A stretch of 46,209 nucleotides of DNA from Planctomycetota bacterium (lineage in GTDB: Bacteria; Planctomycetota; Planctomycetia; Planctomycetales; Planctomycetaceae), in NCBI GenBank assembly GCA_016872645.1, contig VGZH01000046.1, positions 1 to 46,209 of the forward strand. Reading direction: 5' to 3'. Shown one piece after another: positions 17,458-25,259 of the stretch. A model generated the notes under the pieces. That model saw nothing but the letters and a program-made list of their open reading frames with translations, had not been told where the DNA came from and did no database searches. Both the position numbers and the translations under genes were made by a program. Numbering within the stretch: position 1 is the stretch's first letter; the number at the start of each line of letters is the position of its first letter.

Positions 17458-18333
17458 ATGCTTCGACTCGCTCTTTCCGGTCTCGGTTTGTTGCTGTGTT
17501 GTGCCATCGCCGTACGTTCGGAGGACAAAGCCGTGAAAACGACGACGAAGCCGACCAAGGTCGAACTCCTCAAACGTTTCAGCGACGAGTTCCTCGAGAT
17601 CGCTCCCGGCGAGAAATCTCGCGATGGCTCGATCACGTTTCCAAAATCGTTCCGCATGGGCAGCGACCAGACCGGCTCCGAAAAGCCGATCCACGAAGTC
17701 ACGCTGACGAAGAAATTCGCGATCGCCAAGTACGAAGTGCCGCAGAATCTGTGGGAGGCGGTGACAGGTGCCAATCCCAGCAAGTGGAAAGGCCCACGCA
17801 ACTCGGTCGAGATGTTCTCGTGGCAAGAGGCCCGCGACTTCTGCGCCAAGCTGACGGAGTTGCTGCGAGCTGAAAAACTGCTGGGCGACGACGAAGTCAT
17901 CCGTCTGCCAACCGAAGCCGAATGGGAATACTGCTGTCGCGCGGGCACGACGACCGTTTACAGCTTCGGCGACAAAGCTACGAAAGAAGGGGATGCTGGC
18001 AACAAGGCTTCCGTCCTCGACGAATACGGTTGGCACACTGGCAACGCCGCTGGCAATGACCCCCCCGTCGGAGCCAAGAAGCCCAACGCCTGGGGCCTGT
18101 ACGACGTTCACGGCTACCTCTGGGAATTCGTCGAAGACAGTTGGCACGACAGCTACGAAGGTGCTCCGACTGACGGCCGCGCGTGGTCCGAGGCGGCTCC
18201 CAAGAAGGTTGTCGTTCGCAGCGGTTCGTGGAAAGACAACCACTCGAAATTGACCAGTTCCGCTCGCCGCGCGGTCGCAGTTACCGATGCCGACGACGCG
18301 ATCGGCCTGCGCTGCGTGAAAGCGAAAAAGTAA
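17458..18333 (+). CDS. Secreted SUMF1/FGE-domain protein lacking the catalytic cysteines
   Basis: A 291-residue protein with a signal peptide (LALSGLGLLLCCAIAV, cut near residue 20) and one formylglycine-generating-enzyme fold domain from about residue 45: FRMGSD, KYEVPQNLWEAVTGANPS, RLPTEAEWEYCCRAGT, NAWGLYDVHGYLWEF and a closing IGLRCV. The region that carries the paired active-site cysteines in true FGE reads RSGSWKDNHSKLTSSARR here and has none. It is therefore probably a binding or structural protein and not a sulfatase-activating enzyme. The stop codon TAA is made by the first three bases of a repeat arm. GAAAGG precedes the start. Confidence 0.9.
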   Translation: MLRLALSGLGLLLCCAIAVRSEDKAVKTTTKPTKVELLKRFSDEFLEIAPGEKSRDGSITFPKSFRMGSDQTGSEKPIHEVTLTKKFAIAKYEVPQNLWEAVTGANPSKWKGPRNSVEMFSWQEARDFCAKLTELLRAEKLLGDDEVIRLPTEAEWEYCCRAGTTTVYSFGDKATKEGDAGNKASVLDEYGWHTGNAAGNDPPVGAKKPNAWGLYDVHGYLWEFVEDSWHDSYEGAPTDGRAWSEAAPKKVVVRSGSWKDNHSKLTSSARRAVAVTDADDAIGLRCVKAKK

Positions 18334-18418
18334 CCCGAAGCGTCAGCGAGGGCCAACGCTTCACACACCGTCCAACATCGTCGCTCGGAGCGCTCGCCCT
18401 CGCTGACGCTTCGGGTTA
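18331..18418. repeat. Inverted-arm repeat (TAACCCGAAGCG type), perfect 22-nt arms
   Basis: The left arm 18331-18352 begins TAACCCGAAGCGTCAGCGAG. The right arm 18397-18418 is its perfect reverse complement, and the spacer is 44 nt. The first TAA is the stop codon of the SUMF1-like gene. A diverged half copy lies at 23746-23767 in front of the amidase gene. Confidence 0.95.
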
Positions 18419-18488
18419 TTTCCGTCTATCATCCCGCCCCGCGCGGCACCGGGCCGCGAATCTCGAACGACGCCGAAGGAACATCCTC

Positions 18489-18875
18489 ATGGCCGATGCC
18501 ACTGCCGAAGTCTTGCAAGCCAACAAAAAACTGCTCGATTCGATCAACTCGCAAAACTGGAACGCCTACGCCGAGTTGTGCGACCCCAGTCTGACCTGCT
18601 TCGAGCCGGAAGCCCTGGGGCACGTCGTGCAAGGCATGGACTTCCACCATTTCTATTTCAAGCTGGAAGCCTCTGGCCGTCCGAAGCAGTCGATCATGGC
18701 CTCCCCCCACGTCCGCATCATCGGCGACACCGCCATCGTCTCGTACATCCGCCTGACGCAACGAGTCGAAGCCACCGGTGACCCAGCCACTTTCGCCAGC
18801 GAAGAGACTCGCGTCTGGCAAAAGCAGAACGGTGTCTGGAAACACGTCCATTTCCACCGCTCGATCCCGGCCTAG
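18489..18875 (+). CDS. CaMKII-association-domain-like / SnoaL-fold protein
   Basis: A 128-residue cytoplasmic protein of the NTF2-like (cystatin/SnoaL) fold. It is closest by eye to the stand-alone bacterial version of the calcium/calmodulin-dependent kinase II association domain: helix ANKKLLDSINSQNWNAYAEL, then FEPEALGHVVQGMDFHHFYF, then strands ending in WKHVHFHRS. Such proteins oligomerise, and their ligand is mostly unknown. The start at ATG 18489 begins the conserved helix; the longer frame upstream runs through the repeat. It ends nine bases before the receiver-like gene. Confidence 0.82.
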   Translation: MADATAEVLQANKKLLDSINSQNWNAYAELCDPSLTCFEPEALGHVVQGMDFHHFYFKLEASGRPKQSIMASPHVRIIGDTAIVSYIRLTQRVEATGDPATFASEETRVWQKQNGVWKHVHFHRSIPA

Positions 18876-18884
18876 ATCGCTGCC

Positions 18885-19259
18885 ATGACGACTGACAAAC
18901 CGGTATTACGCGTCGGCCTGCTGATCTGTTCCGACTTGTTCTTCACGAGCAAAGTCACCGGCACTGCTCAAGCTTTGGGTCTGCGAGTGGACGCGGTCGA
19001 TGACATCGTCAGCGCGAGATTACGACTGGAGGCGGGAGGCATCGGCTGCGTCCTGCTCGATCTCGCCGCTCCGCGAGTTTCGATCGTCGAGCTTGTCGCC
19101 GCGATGCCTGAATCGGCACGAGTACCGATCATCGCCTTTGGCTCGCATGTAAATGTCGAACTGCTGGAATCCGCTCGCGCGGCAGGTGCCGAGGTCATGC
19201 CGCGCAGTCAGTTCTCCGCGACGCTTCCGAACATCTTGACACAGCATTTACCTCGGTAA
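18885..19259 (+). CDS. Receiver-like (pseudo-response-regulator) single-domain protein
   Basis: A 124-residue alpha/beta protein whose hydrophobic strands are spaced as in CheY-type receivers. VLLDLA near residue 57 holds the candidate phospho-acceptor Asp, and PIIAFGSHV follows. The usual acidic pair after strand 1 is reduced to CSD, the Thr/Ser after strand 4 is a Gly-Ser (FGSH), and the Lys after strand 5 appears as PRSQ. It may be a degenerate receiver working without phosphorylation. It lies nine bases after the CaMKII-like gene, so the two are probably co-transcribed. Confidence 0.65.
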   Translation: MTTDKPVLRVGLLICSDLFFTSKVTGTAQALGLRVDAVDDIVSARLRLEAGGIGCVLLDLAAPRVSIVELVAAMPESARVPIIAFGSHVNVELLESARAAGAEVMPRSQFSATLPNILTQHLPR

Positions 19260-19272
19260 TCCGGGCGGCCGC

Positions 19273-20115
19273 TTACCCTTGCCAGCGTGTCTTCATGAAC
19301 TTCAGCGCGTTGGTTGCGAGCGTCAGTTCGTCGGTGAACATTCGCCGCCAAATTTTGGTGGCAGCGGCGAGAGCGGGGAGCGACAGGCCGAAGGCTTCGA
19401 CGACGAACCAGCCGTCGTAGTTGACCTCCTTCAAGGCCGCGAAGGTTTCGTCCCATTTGACGTCCCCTTCGCCTGGCGTTGAACGGTCGTTCTCGCTGAT
19501 GTGGACGTGGACGAACTGATCGGCGTAGCTCTGGATCGCGCCGCGAATCGACTTTTCTTCGATGTTGGCGTGGAACGTGTCGTACATCGTCTTGCAGTGC
19601 GAGTGATTGATCTCGCGGCAGAAGCGGCCGACGTCGGCGGCGCAGGTCAGGAAGTAGCACTCGAAGCGGTTGAGGTATTCGACGACCAGCGTGACGTTTG
19701 CCTGCTTCGCGTAGTCGGCGGCTTTGGTCAGAATCTCTTTGCCGCGGTTCCATTCGTCGGTCGTCGGGCCTTGGCCGGAGAAGCTGCCGATCGCCGAGTG
19801 GATCGGGCCGCACAAGTGAGTCGCTCCCACGGCTTGGCAACAGTCAATCGCCTTCTTGAGCCGGTCGAGTCCCGCCTGCCGAATCGCCGCATCCGGGGAG
19901 ATCGGGTTCTCGGTGTCGGTGCAGATCGTGACAGCCGTGCGTTGCAGGCCCGTGTCATTGAGCTTGCGGCCGAGTGTCGCGAAGTGGGCGGTGTTCATCT
20001 CGAAGATCGGCAGCTCGACGCCGTCATAGCCGATCTTTTTCAGCGAATCGAGAAGGCCGTAGTGCGACTCGTTCAAGTCGGTTGTCCACAGCAGCATGTT
20101 CATTCCGTACTTCAT
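19273..20115 (-). CDS. Sugar phosphate isomerase/epimerase (xylose-isomerase-like TIM barrel)
   Basis: A 280-residue AP-endonuclease-2/xylose-isomerase-like TIM barrel. MLLWTTDL at the N-terminus, GYDGVELPIFE, LVVEYLNRFEC (metal-binding Glu) and MYDTFHANIEEKS (Asp and His) match ketose 3-epimerases and related enzymes. WFVVEAFG near residue 245 gives the last Glu of the metal site. CAGGAG lies upstream of ATG 20115. It is last in a minus-strand run of four genes. The exact sugar cannot be told; D-psicose/tagatose 3-epimerase-like activity is the nearest guess. Confidence 0.88.
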   Translation of the reverse strand: MKYGMNMLLWTTDLNESHYGLLDSLKKIGYDGVELPIFEMNTAHFATLGRKLNDTGLQRTAVTICTDTENPISPDAAIRQAGLDRLKKAIDCCQAVGATHLCGPIHSAIGSFSGQGPTTDEWNRGKEILTKAADYAKQANVTLVVEYLNRFECYFLTCAADVGRFCREINHSHCKTMYDTFHANIEEKSIRGAIQSYADQFVHVHISENDRSTPGEGDVKWDETFAALKEVNYDGWFVVEAFGLSLPALAAATKIWRRMFTDELTLATNALKFMKTRWQG

Positions 20116-20142
20116 GGTGATGGCTCCTGGTTGAGGTTCGTC

Positions 20143-20194
20143 GTTCCGCCTTCAGGCGGCACATTTGAAAAAACAATCCGCCTGAAGGCGGAAC
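20143..20194. repeat. Inverted-arm repeat (GTTCCGCCTTCAGGCGG type)
   Basis: The left arm 20143-20159 and right arm 20178-20194 are perfect 17-nt inverted copies, with an 18-nt spacer. Each arm is also a near palindrome by itself (CCGCCTTCAGGCGG). The element lies between the unknown gene and the isomerase on the minus strand. Its outer edge (GTAG read on the minus strand) overlaps the TAG stop codon of the unknown gene. Confidence 0.92.
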
Positions 20195-20853
20195 TACAAG
20201 TGAAAATGTTCTTCGGGCAGCAGTTCACTCAGACGGTCACGGATGAGCGGACGAGCGAGGCAGAGGACCACTTCGGCCTCCACCGGCAGAGGCGGCAGTT
20301 TGACCCGGTGCATGACTTGGTTCAAGCGATGCAACAATCGCTCGTCGCTGAGATAGTCAGGAAGGAAGCGTTCGTCGAGGAATCGTGGAATCAGCTGGGC
20401 GAGACATTCCGTTGGCGTCTTCGCCATCAGGTTGACCGCCTGTTGTACCGCGAGTGGTTCGACCGATCCGAGCACGTCGTAGTACCGCTCGACCTGGCCA
20501 GGATGTCGTCCGATCAATTCGGCGTCGATCAGCAATTCGGTGACAATGTGGCCCAGAAAGCTCGTGCGAAGGCTGTCGTCTGGGCCGAGCACTTCCCGAA
20601 AGTTCACGGCCAATGTCGTGCTCACCTCGAAAAAGGCCCGTGTGGAATGGAACCAGCCATCGTCGTGCAGATGTTGCCAAGCTCCGGCTGCGACTTCGGA
20701 CTGCTGTGAGCCATCGTTCCGCAAATGTGGTTCGATCAATTTCGCTCGCACTCGCACTTGCCGATCGATGACCGACAACCAATCCGGCACCGCTGTTCCG
20801 GCGACGAAGTACGGCCGATCAAGGAATTGCAGGGCGTGAGCGAAGTAGTTCAT
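20194..20853 (-). CDS. Conserved-type protein of unknown function, weakly AcpH/DUF479-like
   Basis: A 219-residue, mainly helical protein without a signal peptide. MNYFAHALQFLDRPYFVAGTAVPDW at the N-terminus and several spaced His and Asp residues (HLHDDGWFH, GHIVTELLIDAELI) recall metal-dependent HD-like phosphodiesterases such as AcpH, but the match is weak. It sits 15 bp after the M20 peptidase stop on the same strand, so it is in the amidase-M20 operon. Its stop codon TAG lies at the border of a dispersed repeat arm. Function is not assigned. Confidence 0.7.
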   Translation of the reverse strand: MNYFAHALQFLDRPYFVAGTAVPDWLSVIDRQVRVRAKLIEPHLRNDGSQQSEVAAGAWQHLHDDGWFHSTRAFFEVSTTLAVNFREVLGPDDSLRTSFLGHIVTELLIDAELIGRHPGQVERYYDVLGSVEPLAVQQAVNLMAKTPTECLAQLIPRFLDERFLPDYLSDERLLHRLNQVMHRVKLPPLPVEAEVVLCLARPLIRDRLSELLPEEHFHL

Positions 20854-20868
20854 GGGGCGATGGTGACG

Positions 20869-22323
20869 TCATTCTGTGGGTGCCGCGGCGGAGTTGTCGC
20901 GGTAATTCAACGCCGGCTTTTGATCCTTCGGAAATCGAGTTTGATAGCTCTTGCCCGCGCGGCGCTTGTCAAAACTCTCGCGAGCGGCGGCGACTTGCTT
21001 GGGATCGTTGAACAGTTCGAGCGTGGCGAGCGTCAGCGTCTTGGTGGCGATCACCATCCCTTTGTGTCCGACCGTTGTCCCGCCGCAGGCGACCGCTTGC
21101 CACGAGTGCATCGGCACTCCGGGAAACACGCACGCAGTCGAAAAGCCGCCAGTCGGGACCGCCCAGCTCACGTCGCCGACGTCGGTCGAACCGTAGCGTT
21201 GGTCTTCGCTAATCGATTTCACTTTTGCAGCTTCGGTCAACGGCGGCAGTTCGGAACGCAACAAACTCGGACGCAGCGTTTCGGCGAAGGCGATCTCTTC
21301 TGCTGAGTACGTCACTCCGCCGATCGCTCGCAGGTGTCCGTCGAGCAACTTGGCGAGCGCATCATTCGGTAGCAGGTTCGCCGTATTGCCGACGAGTTCC
21401 AGTGAGCGTGTCGTCTCGGTCGCGATCGCAGCCCCCTCGGCACACTTTTCGATGCGAGCCCAAATGCCGTCGAGCGTTTTCGGGTCGGGATGCCGAGCGT
21501 ACATGTAAACCTCGGCAAAGTCCGGCACGATGTTTGGTGCATTGCCGCCATTGGTGATGACGTAGTGCAGCCGACTTTCCTGCGGCACATGCTCGCGCAG
21601 CAGATCGACCGCGTGAGCGAACAGCATCACGGCATCCAGTGCTGACCGTGCTTGATGCGGAGCCCCCGCTGCGTGTGCCGCCTTGCCTCGGAAACGAAAC
21701 TTGCCGCTGATATTCGCGAGGTTCGTTTCGAGGCCCGCTCGATTTTCCGATCCCGGATGCCAGTGCAGCACGACGTCGCAGTCCTTAAACAAGCCGGCCC
21801 GGACCATGAAGACTTTGCCGCTTCCTCCCTCTTCGGCCGGGCAGCCGTACAGCCGCAGCGTCCCCTGAAGCTTCTTGGAGACAAGTTCCTCTTTGACCGC
21901 GATGGCTGACCACGTCGAGGCAGTCCCGAACAAGTGATGCCCGCACGCGTGCCCCGCCTTATTCGACTTGAGCGGCTGCTTGCTCGGCGCGGCTTCTTGT
22001 TCCATGCCAGGAAGTGCGTCGTATTCCGCGAGGATGCCGATGACCGGCTTGCCGCTGCCGAACTCGGCCACGAACGCGGTCGGGATTTCGGCGACTCCCC
22101 GTTGGACGTCGAAGCCCGCGGCTTCGAGTTCGTCCGCCAACAACGACGAGCTTTGAACCTCTTTGTAGCCCACCTCGGCCCAGCGCCAGATCTTCGACGC
22201 AATCTCGACGTACTTCGGCCGTTGAGCGTCGATCCGGTCGAGCAGTTCATCCGCCGCCAGTCCCGTTGGCTGGAGGGTACCGATTAGTAGCATCGCGGTT
22301 GTGAGAATGTCTGATCGTCGCAT
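20869..22323 (-). CDS. Secreted M20-family amidohydrolase (AbgB-like)
   Basis: A 484-residue M20 peptidase/amidohydrolase with a signal peptide (about residues 1-24). GILAEYDALPGM carries the first metal-binding region, and KAGHACGHHLFGTAS the central His. The Glu pair is in CPAEEGGSGK, and the dimerisation domain follows (GKFRFRGKAAHAAGAPH). It resembles AbgB, which cleaves p-aminobenzoyl-glutamate and related amides. It follows the amidase gene by 19 bp, so the two may degrade amide compounds together. AAGGAT lies upstream of the ATG. Confidence 0.9.
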   Translation of the reverse strand: MRRSDILTTAMLLIGTLQPTGLAADELLDRIDAQRPKYVEIASKIWRWAEVGYKEVQSSSLLADELEAAGFDVQRGVAEIPTAFVAEFGSGKPVIGILAEYDALPGMEQEAAPSKQPLKSNKAGHACGHHLFGTASTWSAIAVKEELVSKKLQGTLRLYGCPAEEGGSGKVFMVRAGLFKDCDVVLHWHPGSENRAGLETNLANISGKFRFRGKAAHAAGAPHQARSALDAVMLFAHAVDLLREHVPQESRLHYVITNGGNAPNIVPDFAEVYMYARHPDPKTLDGIWARIEKCAEGAAIATETTRSLELVGNTANLLPNDALAKLLDGHLRAIGGVTYSAEEIAFAETLRPSLLRSELPPLTEAAKVKSISEDQRYGSTDVGDVSWAVPTGGFSTACVFPGVPMHSWQAVACGGTTVGHKGMVIATKTLTLATLELFNDPKQVAAARESFDKRRAGKSYQTRFPKDQKPALNYRDNSAAAPTE

Positions 22324-22342
22324 GAGAGACCATCCTTCGGCG

Positions 22343-23677
22343 TCACTTCTGAGCCAGCGCCGCTTCGCACCACCGAGCGGCTCGGAATAGTTCGAGATCC
22401 TGCCCCGGTCCAGCGATCAACTGTAATCCAAGCGGAAGCCCCTCCGACGAGAGCGACATCGGAATCGTGATCGTCGGAAAGCCCAGGAAGCTCCACGGCG
22501 AATTCATGCAGGGATCACCGGTTGTCTCCGGCGTCGGCGCAGCCCCGCGAGAGGCGGGCATCAGCCAGATTGAGTCGCCGATCGCGTTGGCTGCTCTTCG
22601 TCGCAGGGCTCGCTGAAACTGTAACGCGATTGCGTAATCGACGGATCGCGCGGACAAGCCTTCCTCGATCAAGCCTCGCACGGCGGGAGTGAACTTTTCT
22701 GGATGTTGTCGCAACTGATCGGCTTGAGACGCCGCGATCTCGACCGACATGACGCAGCGATGCCGAGTCCATAGCGTCGGCAGTTCCAGCTCCGCAGCCT
22801 CCGAGTCGGACATCATCGCACCGGCCAAGGTCAAGCGTTGGGTGGCAGCGTCGAAGGCGTCGCGCATGGCTGGTTCCGTCTTCTCGGTGAACTCGCCGCG
22901 CAATCTCTCGAACCACGGCAGCTCTTCGATGTTGAACAGCAATGGCTCGCTGAGCAGTTGCAGCAGGTCCAACCGTAGAGCCTTCGGTGCCATCGCGGTC
23001 GTCATCGCCAGCAGGTCGTCCACCGTTCGCGCCATCGGGCCGGGGTGATCGAGGCTTGGCGCGAACGGAAACATCCCGCGCCGGCTCAGCAAGCCGAACG
23101 ACGGCTTGTACCCCGCCACTCCGCAGAACGCAGCCGGACGTGTGATCGAGCCGCCCGTCTGCGAGCCAAGCGCTCCAAGACACATGCCACTGGCGACTGC
23201 AGCTGCCGAACCGCTCGATGATCCACCCGGCGTCCGATCGAGGTTCCACGGATTACGAGTCGGCGGTGGATCGAAAAAAGCATAAGGCGTCGTTACCGTC
23301 TTGCCAACGATCACTGCTCCCGCTTCGCGCAGTCGGTGAACCATCGTCGAGTCGGCATCGGCCGGAGCCGACGAACGATTCGGGATCCCGGCTATCGTCG
23401 GCCAACCGGCAACGTCGTAGATGTCCTTTACGCCGACCGGAATGCCATGCAGCGGCCCGCGCCAGACGCCTCGTCGGAGTTCAGCGTCGCGTTCCGCAAC
23501 GACTTGCTCGACGGAGTCTCCGCCAAAGTTGACCCAGGCTTTGATGGTCGGATCGAGTTCCGCAGTGACCGAGCGACAGCGTGCAAACACCTCGCGGCAA
23601 GTCGTTTGACGGTTTTGGATCGCCAGCGATTGGCCACGAAGGGTGTTCTCGAGTTTTGGCAGGAGTGACAGGGGCAT
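22343..23677 (-). CDS. Amidase (amidase-signature family)
   Basis: A 444-residue amidase-signature hydrolase. The Ser-cisSer-Lys triad is visible: Lys in GIPVGVKDIYDV (K84), cis-Ser in TPGGSSSGSAAA (about 153-155) and nucleophile Ser in GSQTGGSITRPA (S177). The start at 23677 (MPLSLLPKLE) has CGGAG eight bases upstream. The frame continues to 23758 through the half repeat at 23746-23767. GatA is an alternative name, but no GatB or GatC neighbour is seen, and the M20 gene next door suggests catabolic amide cleavage. It is the first gene of the minus-strand operon and divergent from metK. Confidence 0.88.
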   Translation of the reverse strand: MPLSLLPKLENTLRGQSLAIQNRQTTCREVFARCRSVTAELDPTIKAWVNFGGDSVEQVVAERDAELRRGVWRGPLHGIPVGVKDIYDVAGWPTIAGIPNRSSAPADADSTMVHRLREAGAVIVGKTVTTPYAFFDPPPTRNPWNLDRTPGGSSSGSAAAVASGMCLGALGSQTGGSITRPAAFCGVAGYKPSFGLLSRRGMFPFAPSLDHPGPMARTVDDLLAMTTAMAPKALRLDLLQLLSEPLLFNIEELPWFERLRGEFTEKTEPAMRDAFDAATQRLTLAGAMMSDSEAAELELPTLWTRHRCVMSVEIAASQADQLRQHPEKFTPAVRGLIEEGLSARSVDYAIALQFQRALRRRAANAIGDSIWLMPASRGAAPTPETTGDPCMNSPWSFLGFPTITIPMSLSSEGLPLGLQLIAGPGQDLELFRAARWCEAALAQK

Positions 23678-23745
23678 CGCGAAGACTCCGAATCGTTGCG
23701 AACGGATTTCGTGGACCATCTCAATTTCGCTCAGAGGCAACACAC

Positions 23746-23767
23746 TAACCCGAAGCACTAGCGAGGG
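23746..23767 (+). repeat. Single half copy of the TAACCCGAAGC repeat arm
   Basis: TAACCCGAAGCACTAGCGAG and two more bases match the arm at 18331-18352 at 19 of 22 positions. No inverted partner was found within 200 bp. It lies in the amidase-metK divergent region. Confidence 0.8.
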
Positions 23768-23869
23768 CGAGCGCTGCAGTAGACTTGGAATTTACGGCTC
23801 GTTGCAGCATCCGCCACGGATGGCGCATCAGTCGAGTGTGCCGTCTCCTGCCAGGCTTCTCGACCGGCG

Positions 23870-23898
23870 TTGAGGCATCGTGCTCAGCGACCTACAAT
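23870..23898 (+). promoter_or_regulatory. Predicted sigma-70-type promoter of metK
   Basis: TTGAGG at 23870-23875 and TACAAT at 23893-23898 are spaced by 17 bp. This gives four of six and five of six matches to the -35 and -10 consensus. A transcript would begin near 23905, just before the hairpin at 23911-23951, and leave a leader of about 80 nt before ATG 23986. Prediction from sequence only; planctomycete promoters may differ. Confidence 0.45.
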
Positions 23899-23910
23899 AC
23901 CTCCTGACTT

Positions 23911-23959
23911 TGGCCGGCCGAGCTTCGGAAGCCTCGCGTAATGACCGGCCAGTTTTTTT
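23911..23959 (+). terminator. Terminator-like branched hairpin in the metK leader
   Basis: The outer stem TGGCCGG (23911-23917) pairs with CCGGCCA (23945-23951). An inner hairpin CGAGCTT-CGG-AAG(C)CTCG lies between them, with a 3' bulge. One G and seven T follow directly (23953-23959). This has the form of an intrinsic terminator but lies 27 bp upstream of the metK start on the coding strand, so it could act as an attenuator. No known SAM riboswitch consensus was recognised. Confidence 0.6.
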
Positions 23960-23985
23960 CTGACAAACAGTGGAATCACAGCGAA

Positions 23986-25128
23986 ATGGCGAGTTTCATC
24001 TTCACCAGCGAATCGGTCAGCATGGGGCATCCCGACAAGGTCGCGGATCAAATTTCGGATGGAGTGCTCGACGCGCTGCTGGCTCAGGACGCTCGCTCAC
24101 GAGTCGCCTGCGAGACGCTCTGCACGACCGACACGGTGGTGCTCGCCGGCGAGATCACCTCAGAGGCTAAAATTGATTACGTCAAAGTGGCTCGTGATGT
24201 CGTGCGCGACATCGGTTACACCAACGTTGATGTCGGTTTCGATGCCGACACGTTTCGTTGTATCGTCGCGTTGCACTCGCAAAGCCCGGACATCGCGATG
24301 GGGGTCGATCGCGACGGCGCCGGCGACCAGGGCTTAATGTTCGGCTACGCCTGCAATCACACCCCCGAGTTCATGCCGGTCCCGATCGCGTTGGCTCACC
24401 GGATCATTAACAAGCTGACCGAAGTTCGCAAGAAGCGAATCGTCGATTGGCTCCGCCCGGACAGCAAGAGCCAGGTCAGCGTCGAATTTCGTGACGGCAA
24501 AGCGGTCGGAGTCACCGCCGTCGTTGTCTCGACACAGCACGCCGCGAATGTCTCGCAAGCTCAGATCGCCGACTTCGTGAAATCTCAGGTTATCGCACCC
24601 AGCGTGCCAGCCGAATGGCTGACCAGCGCGACAAAGTATCACATCAACCCGACCGGCAACTTCGTGGTCGGCGGACCTCACGGCGATACAGGTCTGACCG
24701 GTCGCAAGATCATCGTCGATACCTACGGCGGCTGGGGCCGACACGGTGGTGGAGCCTTCAGCGGCAAAGACCCGACAAAGGTCGATCGCTCGGCCGCCTA
24801 TATGGCTCGCTACGTCGCGAAGAATATCGTCGCTGCTGGTCTCGCCTCCGAATGCGAAGTGCAACTCGCCTACGCGATTGGAGTCGCTGAACCAGTCAGC
24901 GTCTTTGTTGATACGAACGGCACGAACAAGATTGCCGAGGAGAGGATTTCTGCGATCGTCCGTGAAAACTTCTCGATGACGCCGAAGTCGATCATCGAGA
25001 CTCTGCAACTCCGTCGCCCAATCTTCCGCAAGACCGCGCACGGCGGCCACTTCGGCAATACCGATGCGGACTTCACTTGGGAAAAGACCGATAAAGCTGA
25101 AATGTTGAAACGCGCCGCGGGCATTTAG
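23986..25128 (+). CDS. metK: S-adenosylmethionine synthetase
   Basis: A 380-residue enzyme that makes SAM from methionine and ATP. All signatures are present: [20 protein letters not shown] near the N-terminus, [32 protein letters not shown] and [23 protein letters not shown] 23986 ([10 protein letters not shown]) gives the standard N-terminus. ATG 23941, in frame, would add 15 residues that overlap the leader hairpin. The gene appears to be controlled by its own promoter and by the terminator-like leader. Length is normal for the family. Confidence 0.97.
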   Translation: MASFIFTSESVSMGHPDKVADQISDGVLDALLAQDARSRVACETLCTTDTVVLAGEITSEAKIDYVKVARDVVRDIGYTNVDVGFDADTFRCIVALHSQSPDIAMGVDRDGAGDQGLMFGYACNHTPEFMPVPIALAHRIINKLTEVRKKRIVDWLRPDSKSQVSVEFRDGKAVGVTAVVVSTQHAANVSQAQIADFVKSQVIAPSVPAEWLTSATKYHINPTGNFVVGGPHGDTGLTGRKIIVDTYGGWGRHGGGAFSGKDPTKVDRSAAYMARYVAKNIVAAGLASECEVQLAYAIGVAEPVSVFVDTNGTNKIAEERISAIVRENFSMTPKSIIETLQLRRPIFRKTAHGGHFGNTDADFTWEKTDKAEMLKRAAGI

Positions 25129-25138
25129 AAAAGGCAGA

Positions 25139-25215
25139 TTGCAAATTGCAAAATGACGGAGGCGATCAACGCATGCCGGCTGTGCCTGTGTTGCAAATTG
25201 AGATTTGCAATTTTC
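25139..25215. repeat. TTGCAAAT-type repeat after metK
   Basis: The tract opens with GATTGCAAATTGCAAAATGA and ends with TTGCAAATTGAGATTTGCAA followed by TTTTCATC. These are the same words as in the tracts at 4061-4207. It occupies most of the gap to the next gene. Confidence 0.7.
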
Positions 25216-25259
25216 ATCTTGTAACTTGATATCCCCTCTTCCAGCGAAGGATCGCTGTC

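Noticed and set aside
16650-17948. Long open frame of about 430 codons on the minus strand
   Set aside because: It overlaps KDPG aldolase and the SUMF1-like gene antisense, and its peptide matches no domain.
19501-20709. Long open frame of about 400 codons on the plus strand
   Set aside because: It lies opposite the sugar isomerase and the unknown protein, both of which have start sites and family features. The peptide is a shadow of high-GC coding sequence.
22343-23677. GatA subunit of the tRNA-dependent amidotransferase
   Set aside because: No GatB or GatC genes nearby, and the gene is in an operon with an M20 peptidase; a general amidase is the safer call.
23678-23985. Known SAM riboswitch class before metK
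   Set aside because: No consensus of SAM-I, SAM-II or other known classes could be recognised; only a promoter-like pair and a terminator-like hairpin.
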